A stretch of 64,000 nucleotides of DNA, taken from contig OX387203.1 in the NCBI GenBank assembly GCA_947561715.1, positions 6,448,001 through 6,512,000 on the forward strand. Reading direction: 5' to 3'. The notes under the pieces were generated by a model, which saw nothing but the letters and a program-made list of their open reading frames with translations, did no database searches and was not told the origin of the DNA. The position numbers were made by a program, and so were the translations under genes. Below, one piece after another: positions 52,749 to 64,000 of the stretch. Origin of the DNA: Ascidia mentula. Its lineage: Eukaryota > Chordata > Ascidiacea > Phlebobranchia > Ascidiidae. How positions within the stretch are numbered: the stretch's first letter is position 1; every line of letters begins with the position of its first letter.

Positions 52749-55700
52749 TCGGACTCAATTGGCTTTGAGTCCAAATGTATCGTCCTCCGCTATCAACAAA
52801 ACCCCCACCTTCGGACTTGGGCCTGGACAATGGAAAATAAAAGACGAAAACCATTCAGCTTCCTTGTCGGAAAGCCTTCGGTCTATGAGAGATGATGGAT
52901 TTCTTACCGACATTACTTTTACATACCACGAGGAGGTTACTATGATTATTTAACGAAACCCATGCAAGTCAACGTAGTGGTGAATGAAAGTGATTAAAAT
53001 AGTGCACCCAAAAAAGTTTGAATAAATTGTGAATATCGTATGCGTTTGAAATATGGGTACACTTTTCACATTCCTGAAGCACACAAGTATTCAAAACTAA
53101 TAATTGTATTTTTAAGAGTATCAAAGCAAACCGGGTCGTCCTGGCCGCCGTAAGTCCAGTCATGCGAAACGTTTTTGCAAAGCGTGAGAGCCTTCTTAAC
53201 GCTGACGTCATCCCTCCGGAAGCACTACATCAGTTAGTTCAGTTCGTTTACAAGTGAGTATTGATTACAGTTGAAACACATACCTTTTCAGCTTATACGC
53301 TCACATACTGTGTCTTAGTATCTTGATGGTTTCCATGGCATTTATACCAAAACTACATTTTGCATCAACTTTCGTGACTGTTAATCCTAGAGTTTTTTGA
53401 CGTTAATATCTTTTTATGTGCTTGCATAACGTAAATTTGTACATGAATACTTGATAACGGAAGGGTTTACTGTATGCAGCGTAAACATCGAAATCGAGGT
53501 GGATGCGATCAAGAAGATTTATAGTGCCTCCAAAATCCTTCAAGTTGCTTCCGTGAAGCGAATGTGCGAAAACCTTCTTAGCATGTTACCCCACGACCGC
53601 AAAGGTAATGTTACCACAGGTTGCTCTCCCGTCCTTTGGGATTATTTGAACCTAACATTTCTTTCAACACTTCAAAATTTACGATTCATAATGTTTCTAT
53701 ATAAAAAATTAAGTGTGGGTTAATTTTAATGTTCATAAAGGGTTGTCTGTCAGTGGAGACCATTTTAAAGTGTACATTACTTTTAATTTCACATTTTTTT
53801 ACGATTACGTAAGTATTTTCATAACTAAACGTCTGTTGGTGTATGGGTGTAGGTCAGGTTGAAAGTTCATAAATTGGCTCCAATGCTTTATTACTGGCTT
53901 TACCAAATATGTGTAATTACTAAACAGAACTACCACCTCGTCGACCGAAGCTTAAACGCATGGCTGGCGTTGATGAAATGTCAATTGGAGATGACGTAAC
54001 AGATGGACACGCGAGCAGTTCCTCCGAGAAAGAGAACTCATCTCAGGTAAGCTTTGAACAAAAATCTAAATCAATTTGGACCAACATTGGTTGCAAAATT
54101 TTTGCCAGGTTTTGAAATACCATACACAAGCAGTTGGCTGTGTGCCAGTGGCTCGTATTTTTAGTGTAATCACGTTTTCGGGCCACAACCTCAAGGAAAG
54201 TACCTCTTTAATAAAACAAAAACCTGTAGGCAGCATAGTTAAGTTACAGTGCTTACTCATGAACTTACCCAATAACTCGTACCGGTGTAACTGCTCTTTT
54301 CTTATTTATTGGCACTATATGGACTGATTAGTATCTGCGAGTCCCACTCCATTCCTCAACATTCGTCAGGTGTTCTGAATTGTAATCAGCATTAATGTGT
54401 AATTATAATAGTGCGTCTTACGTACGTTTCAAAATGTTATGCATGAAATCAACGGCATTAAAACAGTCTCAATATATTCCAGGTTTCTGGATCTGAAAGC
54501 ACCGATTCTAGTTCGGACCTCAATTTGTCTATGACCGCACTAAAGCGAGATACAAAAGCATCCATCAAACTGACATTTCATAGCCGTTGTCCAACACCAG
54601 TCAACCGGTCTATGGAAGACCTAACGTCGAATAGCGTTGGAAGCCTGGAAACTGGATGCAACGACAACAACAGCACCTTTAGCCGAACTCCAGATAGCAT
54701 TCGCAAGTCGGAGGGTAACATTGTGTCTCCAAAACGCGAGGCCCAAGTTAAGAAATCAGCAGGGAGGTCGTTTGATGAGAGAATGGCCCAAAAACCAAGA
54801 TCTGGGAGTTACGACGTTCCCAACAATGGACCTATCCTGCTTTCTGCTGTTCTCAACAGTAAAATGAATACAGGAAACAAAAATCAGACCTCGAATATAA
54901 ACGGATCGGTTCTCAAGGAGACAGGAAACGGAACTTGGCCGACGCGCATGCGCACTAACGGTAGGTCGTCACTTCCGGAGGAATGGAAGAAGTCGCACGA
55001 CAACCTTCAGTCTCCGGTAAAGGAAGTGGGAAAAATTGTCGAGAAGAAACGCGAGGGAGTAAAGAGAAGGAAGCAGAAGAGCCGAGATGTTTACACAATC
55101 GGGTTTAGATCGAAGTCAATACCTGGTTTGTTAAAAGGTTTGTTCAATTGGCTGTAATTTTCACATTTTTTAACCCAACGGCAAGTATAATATATCCCCT
55201 ACGCAGCAAACATACACATTTATGTGATTCTCTATATAAACAGCAAATAGCATAGTATAATAGTTACCCAGTTCTTCGTCTGAAAAAATGTCCAGCTGGT
55301 GTTTAATTCAATGATGGAGAGAGTTTATTGTAAAAAAAAAACTTAACAGGGCTAAACAGCATGCGGGAACAAAATCTGTTCTGCGATCTGACTCTTATTG
55401 TTGCCAACGCGCGTATAAACTGCCACAAGGTGGTGCTAGCGGCAAGCAGTCCGGTCTTTAGCGCCATCGTGCAGAAAATCAACACCACTGAGATCGTGTT
55501 GACGAAAGTGGACGAGAATGCGGTTCTGGAAATAGTTCGATTCGTTTACAACGGGCAGGTAAGTTACAATAAAACAAAACGGAATCAGCTTTGTAACGTA
55601 GTGTAGCTTTGCCGCTTTGCTGGCAACGTGTACTATGTCAAATTTGGTGTATTTTCGTCGATACGAATGCAATCCAAGCGAAATGGAAACCAGATAGTAC

Positions 55701-58700
55701 TGTATTTCACTCCGCTATTTTAAAAGAATTTGGAAAATTGCGTCTGTTACTCAGGCGATCAAACCCCAGTATACAGTTTATCGATAGCATCTTCTTAACT
55801 TTCAGTGCACAATCGACAAAGACAACGCAATGGGACTGCTTCGTGCCTCCTATCGTTTTCAGTTCCACTTTCTTGTTCGACAATGCGCCAGTTACCTTGA
55901 AAGGAATTGCACAAACCATAATAGTTTTTTTTCGGCCGACAACGTGCTTCTCGCATATAAGCTCTCCGGCATGTGCGGCCTAGCTCGTCTGCGAGAGGAA
56001 TCGAGGAAGTTTGCTACCTCACGATTTTGGGAACTCACAGAGACTCAATCCTACAAAGAGCTTTCCTCGCTGGTAAGGAAGCTCCGGTCATACTTTTATG
56101 CTGCCTATACGATGGCAACAACGGAATACATGTATTAAAGTAACGTTTCTGTTTCAGTGGCATTTTAAAGAAAATATGATGGCAATAGAAAATTAATTCA
56201 TTGTGCTAAAAACATGTATTTCTGATAATTGGAAACAACAACATAAATACAGCGGAAAATGTAGGGTATATAGCAAAATATCTGCGAAATTCCTGTTTCT
56301 AAAGTTTAGTGTCGATCAAATAGCGCTGGGCTTTCGTTAATCTTCGTTTCTGTGAGCACTGTTTTAAAACTAGTTTAAACCTCAATATCTGACCCTCATG
56401 TTGTGAACAAAGGACCTGAACAAACTGATCAGTTGCGAGACTTTACGAACCGCCAGGATTCGTGATCCAGAACTTGAGTTGCAGTTTTTCTTCGCTCTCA
56501 TCCGCTGGTTGACCTACAAATCCAGTCAGAGAATTCCCTTGATGACGTGGCGCGTGATGAAGTTTGTGCAGTTTGACAACATGAAAGCTAGCGTCATCAA
56601 CCGCGTCGTTACAAAGGAATCTATCGTCATGGGAGATCCAGTGAGTTGAAACCCTGGGTGTATTTGCTGGGTTGTGTATGTTCACATAATAAAAATCGTC
56701 ATTTATGGAAATACGTATCTGGGATATGTCCACGTAACGTAAAGGTGGAATTTTGTTGTTGACTTTTGGATCATCAGTACTAAATTTACAACTGAAATCT
56801 CTTCAGTTTAAGTTGTAAAGTGGATAATATAATATTCCTCGGTTTTAAGCGGACTCGCTATGATTCACGTCCAATATACAAATATTTATAGTCCAGTGTG
56901 TTTAATGAATGAATACTGGATCAATTTAAAACCAAAAGTCCCTGGCATGCTGTTGATCGCTCACCGTATCGATATAATTATATATTAAACTTCATAAAGC
57001 AATCTGCGGACAGCTCAGATGTTTTTTTATGAGAAAAATATATTCTATATATTATAATTATCTATAGTCCAGAGAAACTAAATCGTACGGACTTTGAAAT
57101 TTGCGATTTTAGCCAGTGATGATACACTTTATGTAGGACACAAGACAAAGGATTCTGATGGCATTGCACAACCAAACTGCACCTCAATACCTTTCTAATG
57201 CCATCGGAGGGGAATCCCCTCCAAGACAGGCCAAAAAAGGAAACATCGTCGCTTTCGTTTCATTTGATGAGACGTCGGAGTCAAAGAAAACAAACAACAA
57301 AGTTTATGGGTAAGATTCGAACGCAACGTACTAAATATTACGTCGAGGAAATTGTAATAACCTGCGACCACAACATACAAATCCAGCAAGTAGCCTTCTG
57401 TAAAACCAATCAGTACAAAACAAAAACCGAATGGTTTAGAAGTTTTCGGTAAATCATGGTTCAAAAAAACCCATCGAAAGCGATTTTCCTAAGCAGTCCA
57501 AGCTAAATATGATTGTGAATTAATTATGACTGTAATCATTCAGTGACATTCCAAAATTATTAAAACAATTCTAAATATACTTTCTCCGCAGTGTAAACCC
57601 ATCTGAGAATACATGGGAGGATCGCGGTCTTGCCCCGGTCACGTGGGGTGGTTTTGCTGTGACGTCACAGGGTAGTGCGCTTTACGTCGCCGGGGGACGT
57701 GACTTCAGAAAGAACAAACATACATCAAGTGATGTGTACAAGTAGGAATAATATCTTGAGTTTTACTGTAAAATTTTTGTTCAGTTCTGTTGACATCGTT
57801 TGTTTATTTTTCTGAAACATCACAAAAAATAACAAGTTCGTGTTGTTTTGCCATGCACAGATACGAAAACCAGCAGTGGACACAACTTCCCAGCATGAAA
57901 GTGGTGAGGTCGCATTTTTCGATCGTACCATACGAAGGAACATTGTATGCCCTGGGTGGAATGACTGAAAGTGTTGAAAAAGGTAAACTGGACGATGGTC
58001 TTATTGGTAGTTAATGTTGCAGGCATAAGTTACCTTATACTAATATGGCAAACAGAAAGCATTTTGTGACTATTACCAAGATGTTGAATTTCAGGCGTAC
58101 CGGGATATCAGATTACAGGATGCATAGAGCGCCTTGTAGCGGATACACGTCGCGGACATTTAAAGTGGAAGATGTCGTCCCTGAGCATGCCGACGCCAAG
58201 CTACTTTCATTCTGCCGTGTTTTGCGAAGCTACAATGCGCTTTAGTGCCCTGGATGCTGCGTTTATGCCAGGAAAGGTATATGAAAGCACATTCCTTATA
58301 AAAGCTTCATACTATTCTATCTCAACGTAGAAGTGTTTCTATGTAGTAGAATTATCTCAACAACAAATCAGGTTAAGCATTCATCACGGTGTTAAAATTT
58401 AGGCCTTTTTCAGTGGTTGTTGTTGACAGTGTCATGACGTATTGTGCCACATGATGACGTAATAAACTTGATAAACCTTCATATACATTACATTGTGTTA
58501 AGCACGACCGACCAGAAGGAAGAAAACAGGCTTCACCGAACAAAGCGAGGAATATTCTTCGCTCGTCTAGGGAATCAGAAAAGAGTCCAACATTTAGCCG
58601 CCTCTCTCCCAAGCAAAACGCATTAAAATACAAAAAACCCTCGTTCGGTGAGTTAACATATTCACACAACATCACGCATGCTGTGTCATTGCTGTTACAT

Positions 58701-60037
58701 TTTCAAAGGCTTTAAGAACGGTTTGGGCTTTGGTTTTATTGCACTTAGAAAACCCAGTAGCAAAACGTTACTATTCCTGGAACTCAGCAGTAATCTTTGT
58801 TTTTATTGCTTATGTTGTTTCAGTTTAATAATTGTACTTGTCACTTAGTGCTGCTACTCACAGGTAAACACTTTTTTTCCAGATCAGTTTAGTGAAGACG
58901 CACACAGTCATACTATAACAAGACCTGTTATACTGGTATGTGGGGGAAAGAGCAAACCCATGCAGAACATTATGTTCGATCCAATGAACGAAAGGTGGGT
59001 ATATCAATAAATTAGGAAAGCTTTGATGTACAAGCATTTGTTTTTCTGGGCAAATACTCTGTTTATCCCCATAATTTTCTCTTTAGAAGCATGTCGTAGT
59101 TCCGAACCTCCCCATAAAGGTAGTCCCCTATAAAAATGCTCGTTCTATATTGGAGTGGCAAATACGTTTTGGCAAACTCATATTTTTTTGCAAAGTTTAA
59201 TAGCTTACATAAAGAGTAAAAATTGCAGCATTATGGGACAAAATATCGTTTAGGTTTGTCGAAAAGCGTCCACTTCCTTGTCCTTGCACGTCACCAATTA
59301 TGACGTCAAACATGTCTCGAGCCTACCTCATAAGCACAGGGAATGTGGATTCGTCACAAGTGAACGCTCTTCTATTCGAGTACAGTTTCAACAGTGACCA
59401 ATGGACAGAAATCAAGTTGCCCATGTCGGCAAGCGTTCCATCACAACCCGCGTGAGTCTGATGTACAGATTGATTGGTTTCACTTTTCAGCACTATAATT
59501 CTGGGAAGAACATATCGAAGACTGCTGGTTATAGGGTGGAATATTACATGTCCAAATACAACATCACCCCTGTTGCTTTGGCTTTCGTTAGGTTAATTTT
59601 TTTGCAGCGAATATTTTCATACAGTTCACACTGTCTTGACACATACAGCTTACGTGTTTGCTCAACACAGTTACTGTTGGTTCAATGAATGTTTCACCAA
59701 GCTAAGCATATGCGTAAAAAGTGACAAAAACACAAGACATTTTCCAAGAGCACCTCCGTATCAAATACAATCAAACTCAAGGACCTTGTTTTTTTGCAGA
59801 GGAAAGCTGACTCGCCTGCGCGCAAGTTTTCGCCGAGAAGACAAAACAGCGCAATCTAAGCCACTGGTCACGTGCGTAGCCAACGGCAACCAGCTGGCTT
59901 ACGTCGTTACGCACAACAATGACGTCACTCTTCATACATACGACACCACGTCGACAACATGGACGTCTTCCGGAAAGAAAAGACTGGAAAGTACACCGAG
60001 AGCCATGCAAATATGCGTTCTGCACGATCGTGGTTGA
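52749..60037 (+). CDS. BTB-BACK-Kelch protein with two BTB domains, 5' end not found
   Basis: Fifteen exons join in one frame (1024 residues from 52759): 52749-52935, 53117-53253, 53480-53604, 53928-54046, 54483-55125, 55350-55558, 55806-56072, 56413-56640, 57137-57309, 57592-57741, 57861-57982, 58095-58276, 58888-58994, 59254-59451, 59800-60037. BTB1 (exons 1-3) has LTDITFTY, VVLAAVSPVMRN and LVQFVY. Exons 4-5 encode a Ser-rich basic linker with KRRKQKSR. BTB2 (exons 6-7) has LFCDLTLIV and VVLAASSPVF, followed by BACK (exons 7-8) and Kelch repeats (ALYVAGG, LYALGG, ILVCGG). Such proteins usually link substrates to Cullin-3 ubiquitin ligases. No in-frame ATG precedes BTB1 in exon 1; an acceptor-like TTTTAG at 52743-52748 suggests an upstream exon. 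AATAAAA follows near 60,356. The single-gene model rests on phase continuity; two genes are possible. Confidence 0.8.
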
Positions 60038-60765
60038 AATCAGAGTACTTGATCGACAACCTGTTATAAATCGCAAATTATGCAATAGTTTCGTTTTTGC
60101 CTCTGTATTCGCACTTGCAATATACGCTTGAAGTAGAACTCGTGTGTGGTGGTGAGAAGAACAATTGCATGGTGTGGTTGAAAGAATTTGAGAGGCTGTC
60201 GTTAGTGGTGACTTAAACTGGTTATATGACGCGAACAGGATGAGTCGCCTGAGGCAGTCAGTACACGCCAACAAGACTGCATGCTAGCACTGTGTGTGTT
60301 GGTGACGAAATTTAACTTCAAGCAAATACTAAGACGAAGTAGAAACCCATAACACAATAAAACGAATGTTCTACATATATTTTGCCAGAAACAGATTTTA
60401 GAGTAGTGATAATTTAGACATGTGTTCAGTACAGCGTTACAATTTTGGATAAAACTACAGGATATGAAAGTTTGTGAAAGTGTCAAATTTGCCAAGCTGA
60501 CGGTTTGTTTACACCGTGTTGAACATTATGTTTGTAATCTTTTAATGTTAGACAAGCGCAAGAAGTTTGCAGTTTGCAAAATCTCATAGAATTGTATGCA
60601 TTGACATAGAACATATCTATGAAAAATTCCTGAGTATCCATTTTTAAACCAGTATCTTAGTGGTGTAAAGGACGGCTAATAATGACAAAAGATGAAAAAA
60701 ACTTAGAATAAACGACCTTGGGTGTTGCCCCAGGCAAAAATCAGTCGTCGATCGCAAATCAAGAT

Positions 60766-63266
60766 ATGCGTGGAATACATGTATACCGTGCCCTGCTGTC
60801 CGTTGGTGTTATTGGAGTTTTCTACTGGATGACGTCACACGACAAGAGTGAAAAAGTTGAATATGAAGTTCTATCGGATTATGGTGAGAAGAAATACATT
60901 TCTTTTTTAAAAAAACTATGTCAAGGTTGTTACATAGCGTGTTTGGTTCTTAGACCAAGTTGCAAACACCGATGGTTCGATCTTATCCATCAAATCAACT
61001 GCTTCAAGGTAATCATACAAATATAAACCAGCTTTGGTTGCCAGCATCGTTTCATTTCTTAATACAAAAACCGAACAAACATTTTGTAGTCTACCATCAA
61101 CGACAACAGTACCAGCCCGTAAACGCATCTTAATCTGGAACATTCCTTCCTCCGTCACATACCCAAGAAACATCGACGAAAGATGTGGTCTCTGTGACGT
61201 CACAACCAACCGCACGCTACTAAGTGACAGTGACGCAGTCGTGTTTCATTTTCGAAAAATTGCGGAGTTGCCTGATCCAGCGTTAAGGTACAATTCTACT
61301 CGAATTCTACTCGAGAAAACAGCCAAAATGGATAAGTTAACTTATATTGCTTTTTGGATGCTATAAAATTTTGCAACAAATACCTCTAAATTCGAAAGTT
61401 CAGAAGAAAAAAAATTTCTTGTTCCAGAAAACCTCAACAACTTTTCGTATGGCTTTGCCGCGAAAGCCCCTCTACAACGAAGCTTTTGACAAATCTGAAC
61501 TTGGATCGATACGATCACTATTTCAATGCCACAATGACACATAGGTATCAACATTCATTAGTTTCCATTCCTTATGAAGGATGCCTAAATCGTGTAAGAA
61601 TAGTTGCCAGAACATAAAAGCTTTAAAGTCCAACAAATTGTTGCTTTAAGTACAAAGTATAGTGTTGGGACTATTCATAGAAAACGTCCAGCAAATATAT
61701 TTTCTAATTTTTTCACATTGTGGTTCTTTAATGACAAAAATCGCCCCTTATACCTTCCTAAGCTTTCCTCATCGCTTTACTGAACTGTTAAACATCTTAT
61801 TCACTCTTTAGGCGGGAATCTGAGATCTTTTCGCCTTACCTTCGCCCTCTGACGTACGATACATCACCTTACCTCCACGTGAGACAGTCTGACATTCTGA
61901 AAACGAAGCGCTACCTAGCGGCGTGGGTTGTAAGCAACTGCGGAAGTTCGAATGCGGCGACGAGGCGTATGTTGTTCGTTTCTTCACTCGCGGAGGTAAA
62001 TTAAAATGGGTGCCAACAGATTTAAAAAGATTAATCGTTCGGTTTAGTGAACACATCTATTTAACTTCAATATTACATCAGTCCCGAATCGGAGATTTTT
62101 AAGGAAAGGGTTTATTTGCAATTAAATTGCATAGTTGTCAACGGCTGACTTAAAATGTGTTTTCAATCAAGATCTGAAATACTTAACAACCTGTACATGA
62201 AGCACATTATTTTGACCTATCAGGTCTCATCAGTCTTAGTAAAGGCTGTCACATTGTGGTTACTTTATACCCCCACTCCAACATTTTGGCGTTATGTAGG
62301 CTGGACTGAAGGTTGATCTGTTCGGAAAGTGTTACAACAAAGAATTTCCGCCGTACAAGTCGAAAGAAGCCCTTGAGAAACTCAGCGAGTACAAGTTCTA
62401 CCTTGCAATGGAAAATTCCTACCACTGTCGCGATTACGTAACCGAAAAGTTCTGGAACAACGCAATTTTAAGGTAAAATTGTACCGATATGCGAACTACT
62501 GTACAAAAACTGGCTCAAAATGCCGTTTCTCAATTTTAGTTTGTGCATTCATACTGTCCGCCATAACGTATAAGTAAACTTATTCCAGTGTTGTTTAAAC
62601 TGTTAAATGTTCCTTCGTTACACAATAGTCACAATTTAATTGACGTAATTAAAGACGACGACATGGTATTTAAGAAGCGTCAAAATTTAAGTCTATACTA
62701 GGTTTTGTACATTCTAAAATCATGGATTTTCTGTGACAAATTTCCGCCGGTACGCCGGTTTGGAAAGTTTGAAACAGCACCGGCTTATTTCATATTTTTA
62801 CTCAATCATATATTTGTTGCAACAAAGAACTGTACGTTAATTACCTGATGGTTGTCTTCTCAGTGGTGCTGTACCAATCGTGTGGGGACCCGACAAGGAC
62901 GACATCCTACAAATAGCACCACCGAAGTCCTTTATCTTCGCCGAAGACTTTGATTCGCCACGAAAGCTTGTCGAATACATCAACTTCCTCGACACCCACG
63001 ACGACGAATACTTAAAATTCTTCGACTGGAGAAACAACCTTCCCGAGGACGGAGGGTTTCTCTACCGCGACCAAGCGGCTAGGATTTCAGTCTTGCACAA
63101 ACCGAAGATCCAGCCGACAAATTGGATGCTTGAAGGCGTACGGGAATACGAGTACTGTGAACTTTGTAGAACTTTGCATAGCAATCGAGTTAAAAGTTAT
63201 AAAACTGTGCCGTCATTGAAAGAGTTCTGGTACGACCACGAACGGAAAGAATGCCTGGTAATGTAG
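60766..63266 (+). CDS. Alpha-1,3-fucosyltransferase (GT10), six exons
   Basis: Exons 60766-60883, 61110-61287, 61428-61544, 61812-61995, 62300-62472 and 62864-63266 join in frame for 390 residues, the usual GT10 length. It starts MRGIHVYRALLSVGVIGVFY, a short cytoplasmic tail plus signal-anchor, so it is a type II Golgi enzyme that should transfer fucose from GDP-fucose to GlcNAc of glycans. GT10 landmarks are WLCRESP, FNATMTHRRESEIFSPY, AAWVVSNC, FYLAMENSYHCRDYVTEKFW and SGAVPIVWG followed by SFIFAEDF. Exon 2 starts at the CAACAG acceptor at 61109, because the more upstream TTTGTAG acceptor would break the frame; an extra small exon is possible. Subfamily (FUT4/7/9-like or other) cannot be told. 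Confidence 0.9.
62200..62240 (-). other. Relic of a hammerhead-like repeat in a fucosyltransferase intron
   Basis: The minus strand reads CUGAUGA (62233-62227) and GACCUGAUAGGUC, then AAAA instead of GAAA. No GUC triplet or complementary stem I follows. It lies in intron 4 and is almost certainly inactive, but it shows that the repeat family extends outside the receptor array. Confidence 0.45.
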
Positions 63267-64000
63267 TTCAATAGAATTGACTTTTCTGTCTGTCCCAAGG
63301 GGAACTGTAAGAAAGTAGTAAATATTAGGTTTATGCATGTTTTGCTTGGCCAAAACTTTTTAACACATAGTGTGCTTGTAGAGTTTTAAACGGTTGACAA
63401 CAATGCTTTTGTTTCGATGTATTTACAGTTATATTTATGTCACCCAAAAAACGTCGATGAGAATAAAAAGTTTCAAAAAATATTTGTGTTATGTAATGTA
63501 AGTTTTGTCAACAAATGCCATACTCTCTCAAACGTTACCACGTCGAGGAGTAATCGTCGCTGGGTGGAGTAAAGAGCTAGCGTGCATACTGCCAGTATGA
63601 TTTTGTGGTGTTTGATGGGATATGGAATTTGCAATATTTAGGCACAACAATTTATATTTGTGTTATACTTGCGATACAATGGAAAAAGCATTAAATTCGT
63701 TCTGTGATATATTTGTTTCTTCGTCGCGATGTATACGACTTTGACAATAAATAGGCTTCATCCCAGAGAATATAAAGATATTACTTTATAACAAACCAAG
63801 GTTTGCGAGAACAAAAAAACTAAATTACCAGACACAAATATTATACCAGCATCACAATTAGTAATGTAGGTTCCACCTAAATTTAAAGCTTAGTCTCTAA
63901 AAATGATGATAACAAATCGCGCGTTGAGTCAACAGCAAAATCGTGCGTACTATCTATCATTAGACTTACACTGTGACCTCTATGGTATTATTTCCTTCCG
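63267..64000. other. 3' flank of the fucosyltransferase gene
   Basis: A polyadenylation-like signal, GAATAAAAAG, lies at about 63,460, followed by a T/G-rich stretch. No further gene is recognised up to the window edge. Confidence 0.5.

Noticed and set aside
52759..52953. Start of the Kelch protein at 52759
   Set aside because: The codon there is TTG, not ATG, and no in-frame ATG precedes the BTB domain in this exon; the acceptor-like TTTTAG points to a missing upstream exon.
61034..61109. Earlier start of fucosyltransferase exon 2 at the TTTGTAG acceptor (about 61089)
   Set aside because: With the exon 1 donor at 60884 this would put stop codons in frame; the CAACAG acceptor at 61109 keeps the frame open.

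Overview
The window looks like invertebrate chordate DNA, most likely an ascidian tunicate of the Ciona type. This is inferred, not proven. The sequence is AT-rich and eukaryotic. Genes have short GT-AG introns (about 100-500 bp), and short repeats and foldback elements are common. The recognisable genes are animal ones: a USP8-type deubiquitinase, a BTB-BACK-Kelch protein and an alpha-1,3-fucosyltransferase. No bacterial operon, CRISPR array, rRNA or intact tRNA gene was seen.

Region 1 (about 1-34,130) is a tandem array of an orphan seven-transmembrane (7TM) family. It holds seven intact-looking members (1986, 4522, 13080, 15585, 18451, 21100, 26186, all +). One more member has lost its start codon (7396/7435). 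Two are truncated after TM3 (3797, 14860), and two are pseudogenes (9968, 24872). A diverged member lies on the minus strand (28206-29186), and a more distant two-exon member ends the array (32929-34129). The block of about 1,986-9,500 recurs at about 13,100-20,560 with a nearly constant offset of about 11,065 bp, so most of the array came from segmental duplication followed by recombination, deletion and transposon insertion.

The most interesting signal is a set of hammerhead-ribozyme-like motifs (CUGAUGA core, GAAA, GUC cleavage triplet, complementary stem I) inside this array. One type lies 120-126 bp upstream of the start codons of the three full-length genes beginning MNTTT (12907, 20926, 26008). 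Another type sits in the arms of a foldback element found at about 421-690 and, in a shorter 225-bp form, about 550-600 bp downstream of three D-type genes. The copy at 421-481 (minus) has every conserved core position and two perfect helices.

Region 2 (35,539-38,925) is a single-exon USP8-like gene. Region 3 (38,926-52,748) has no recognised gene. It is filled with tRNA-derived repeats, a composite element with inverted tRNA-like ends and a perfect 21-bp hairpin, a tandem duplication of about 3-3.7 kb, a 189-bp tandem repeat and a hAT-type MITE. Region 4 (52,749-60,037) is a 15-exon gene encoding a Kelch protein with two BTB domains. Region 5 (60,766-63,266) is a six-exon GT10 fucosyltransferase.

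The three housekeeping-type genes show no functional link to the receptor array. All exon boundaries were placed by eye from splice signals and reading frame, and no database search was possible.
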